In this document: positions 63,695-64,000 of the stretch, in pieces
Position numbering within the stretch: position 1 is the first letter of the stretch
Layout: the number at the start of each line of letters is the position of its first letter
NCBI GenBank assembly: GCA_934270345.1
Contig: CAKQPT010000002.1
Location: 77,946-141,945 of the forward strand
Reading direction: 5' to 3'
DNA length: 64,000 nt
From: an uncultured Oribacterium sp.
Lineage (GTDB): Bacteria; Bacillota; Clostridia; Lachnospirales; Lachnospiraceae
Position numbers and translations under genes: made by a program
Notes under the pieces: model-generated
What the model saw: only the letters and a program-made list of their open reading frames with translations
Database searches by the model: none
Told to the model about the DNA's origin: nothing

Positions 63695-63765
63695 GGTGAT
63701 TTGTCGGATCACCACTTTGTTAACGTCTGAATCTTCCTTTCTCGTCAGAAGATTTTTTGTTAACG
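63695..63765 (-). promoter_or_regulatory. Leader region of the short minus-strand transcript
   Basis: Holds an inverted repeat GGTGAT-N7-ATCACC (63695-63713), two direct copies of TTTGTTAACG exactly 40 bp apart (63716-63725 and 63756-63765), and AATCTTC/GAAGATT (63730-63736 with 63748-63754). Confidence 0.4.
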
Positions 63766-63789
63766 AATCTTTTTTTATCTTGTGACTAC

Positions 63790-63818
63790 ATAGTACCATG
63801 TGAATATTATTTTGGCAA
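63790..63818 (-). promoter_or_regulatory. Minus-strand promoter in the final intergenic region
   Basis: Minus strand: TTGCCA at 63818-63813, 17 bases, TACTAT at 63795-63790. Confidence 0.5.
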
Positions 63819-63848
63819 TACTTATGTTAGAGAAAATTATTTTTATTT

Positions 63849-63877
63849 TTGCATCTCCATGTATCGGGACTTATAAT
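63849..63877 (+). promoter_or_regulatory. Promoter of the leader at the right end of the window
   Basis: TTGCAT at 63849-63854, 17 bases, perfect TATAAT at 63872-63877. Confidence 0.7.
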
Positions 63878-63908
63878 GAACACATATAAAAGAAATGGAG
63901 TGCATACG

Positions 63909-63935
63909 ATGGCAAAACGTAACCCGGGTCTTTGA
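63909..63935 (+). CDS. Eight-residue leader peptide MAKRNPGL
   Basis: ATG at 63909 with TGGAG nine bases upstream, eight codons, then TGA. It lies ~30 bases after the predicted transcription start and 16 bases before a terminator stem, the layout of a leader peptide controlling a gene beyond the window. No run of one amino acid codon, so amino-acid attenuation is not suggested. Confidence 0.5.
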   Translation: MAKRNPGL

Positions 63936-63951
63936 CACCCCAAAACGCTAG

Positions 63952-63977
63952 AAGGCGCTCCACGCCTTATTTTTTTG
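63952..63977 (+). terminator. Terminator/attenuator behind the leader peptide
   Basis: AAGGCG (63952-63957) pairs with CGCCTT (63963-63968), loop CTCCA, then ATTTTTTT. The loop is complementary to the leader's ribosome site TGGAG (63896-63900). Confidence 0.65.
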
Positions 63978-64000
63978 TCAATTTTTAAATATTTGCAATG

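Noticed and set aside
63469-63699. 76-residue plus-strand frame near the right end
   Set aside because: Starts at GTG without a ribosome site and overlaps the better-supported minus-strand ORF.
1-64000. tRNA, rRNA, transposase, integrase or phage genes
   Set aside because: None recognised on either strand.

Overview
The window reads as a chromosomal segment of a fairly GC-rich member of the Clostridia, most likely Lachnospiraceae-like. Supporting signs are type III glutamine synthetase, VanRS-like regulation, choline-binding-type and ChW-like cell-wall repeats, intrinsic terminators with strong GGAGG ribosome sites, an S-box (SAM-I) riboswitch on metK, and no outer-membrane genes. The genus cannot be fixed from the sequence. 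No rRNA, tRNA, CRISPR array, transposase or phage gene was seen.

Layout. 1-462: 3' end of a leuA-type gene. 581-23000: a large surface-polysaccharide region with six GT2-type, one GT8 and one GT-B-like glycosyltransferase, two MOP-family flippases, three acyltransferase-3 membrane proteins, a DegT-type sugar aminotransferase, an ATP-grasp enzyme, a DUF2142 protein and an ABC-2 export permease without a neighbouring ATPase. An L,D-transpeptidase with wall-binding repeats and an AEC transporter are interleaved. 22255-31606: PlsC-like acyltransferase, PheA, a VanR/VanS-like two-component system, a large exported protein, an ABC transporter, a VanZ-like protein and uridine kinase. 31692-36447: threonine synthase, class II aldolase and glutamine synthetase III. 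36569-45318: an HTH-LicC-LicA fusion predicted to activate choline, a choline-binding-repeat protein, a cytosolic ParB-like/BMP fusion, a phosphoesterase, Ung, UppP and an amidase. 45484-50708: Na/Pi cotransporter, then gap-pgk-tpiA. 50782-53999: metK under an S-box riboswitch, with a coupled membrane protein, and divergent metA.

54167-63147 is a complete-looking AI-2 (lsr) uptake and processing locus: cupin-lsrK-lsrR on the minus strand, divergent from lsrA-C-D-B-F. The usual lsrG is absent and the cupin sits in the regulator/kinase arm, making it a candidate replacement. The last 850 bases hold no ordinary gene. They carry two divergent promoters, a short-peptide leader followed by a terminator that points out of the window, and a short minus-strand transcript unit.

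The genes fit an envelope theme: sugars are made, flipped and acylated, phosphocholine may be added to a surface polymer, choline-binding proteins may dock on it, and UppP recycles the lipid carrier. The methionine genes are linked to AI-2 through S-adenosylmethionine metabolism, although luxS is not in the window. Glycolytic genes and lsrB show a more AT-rich, expression-biased codon choice than the polysaccharide genes.
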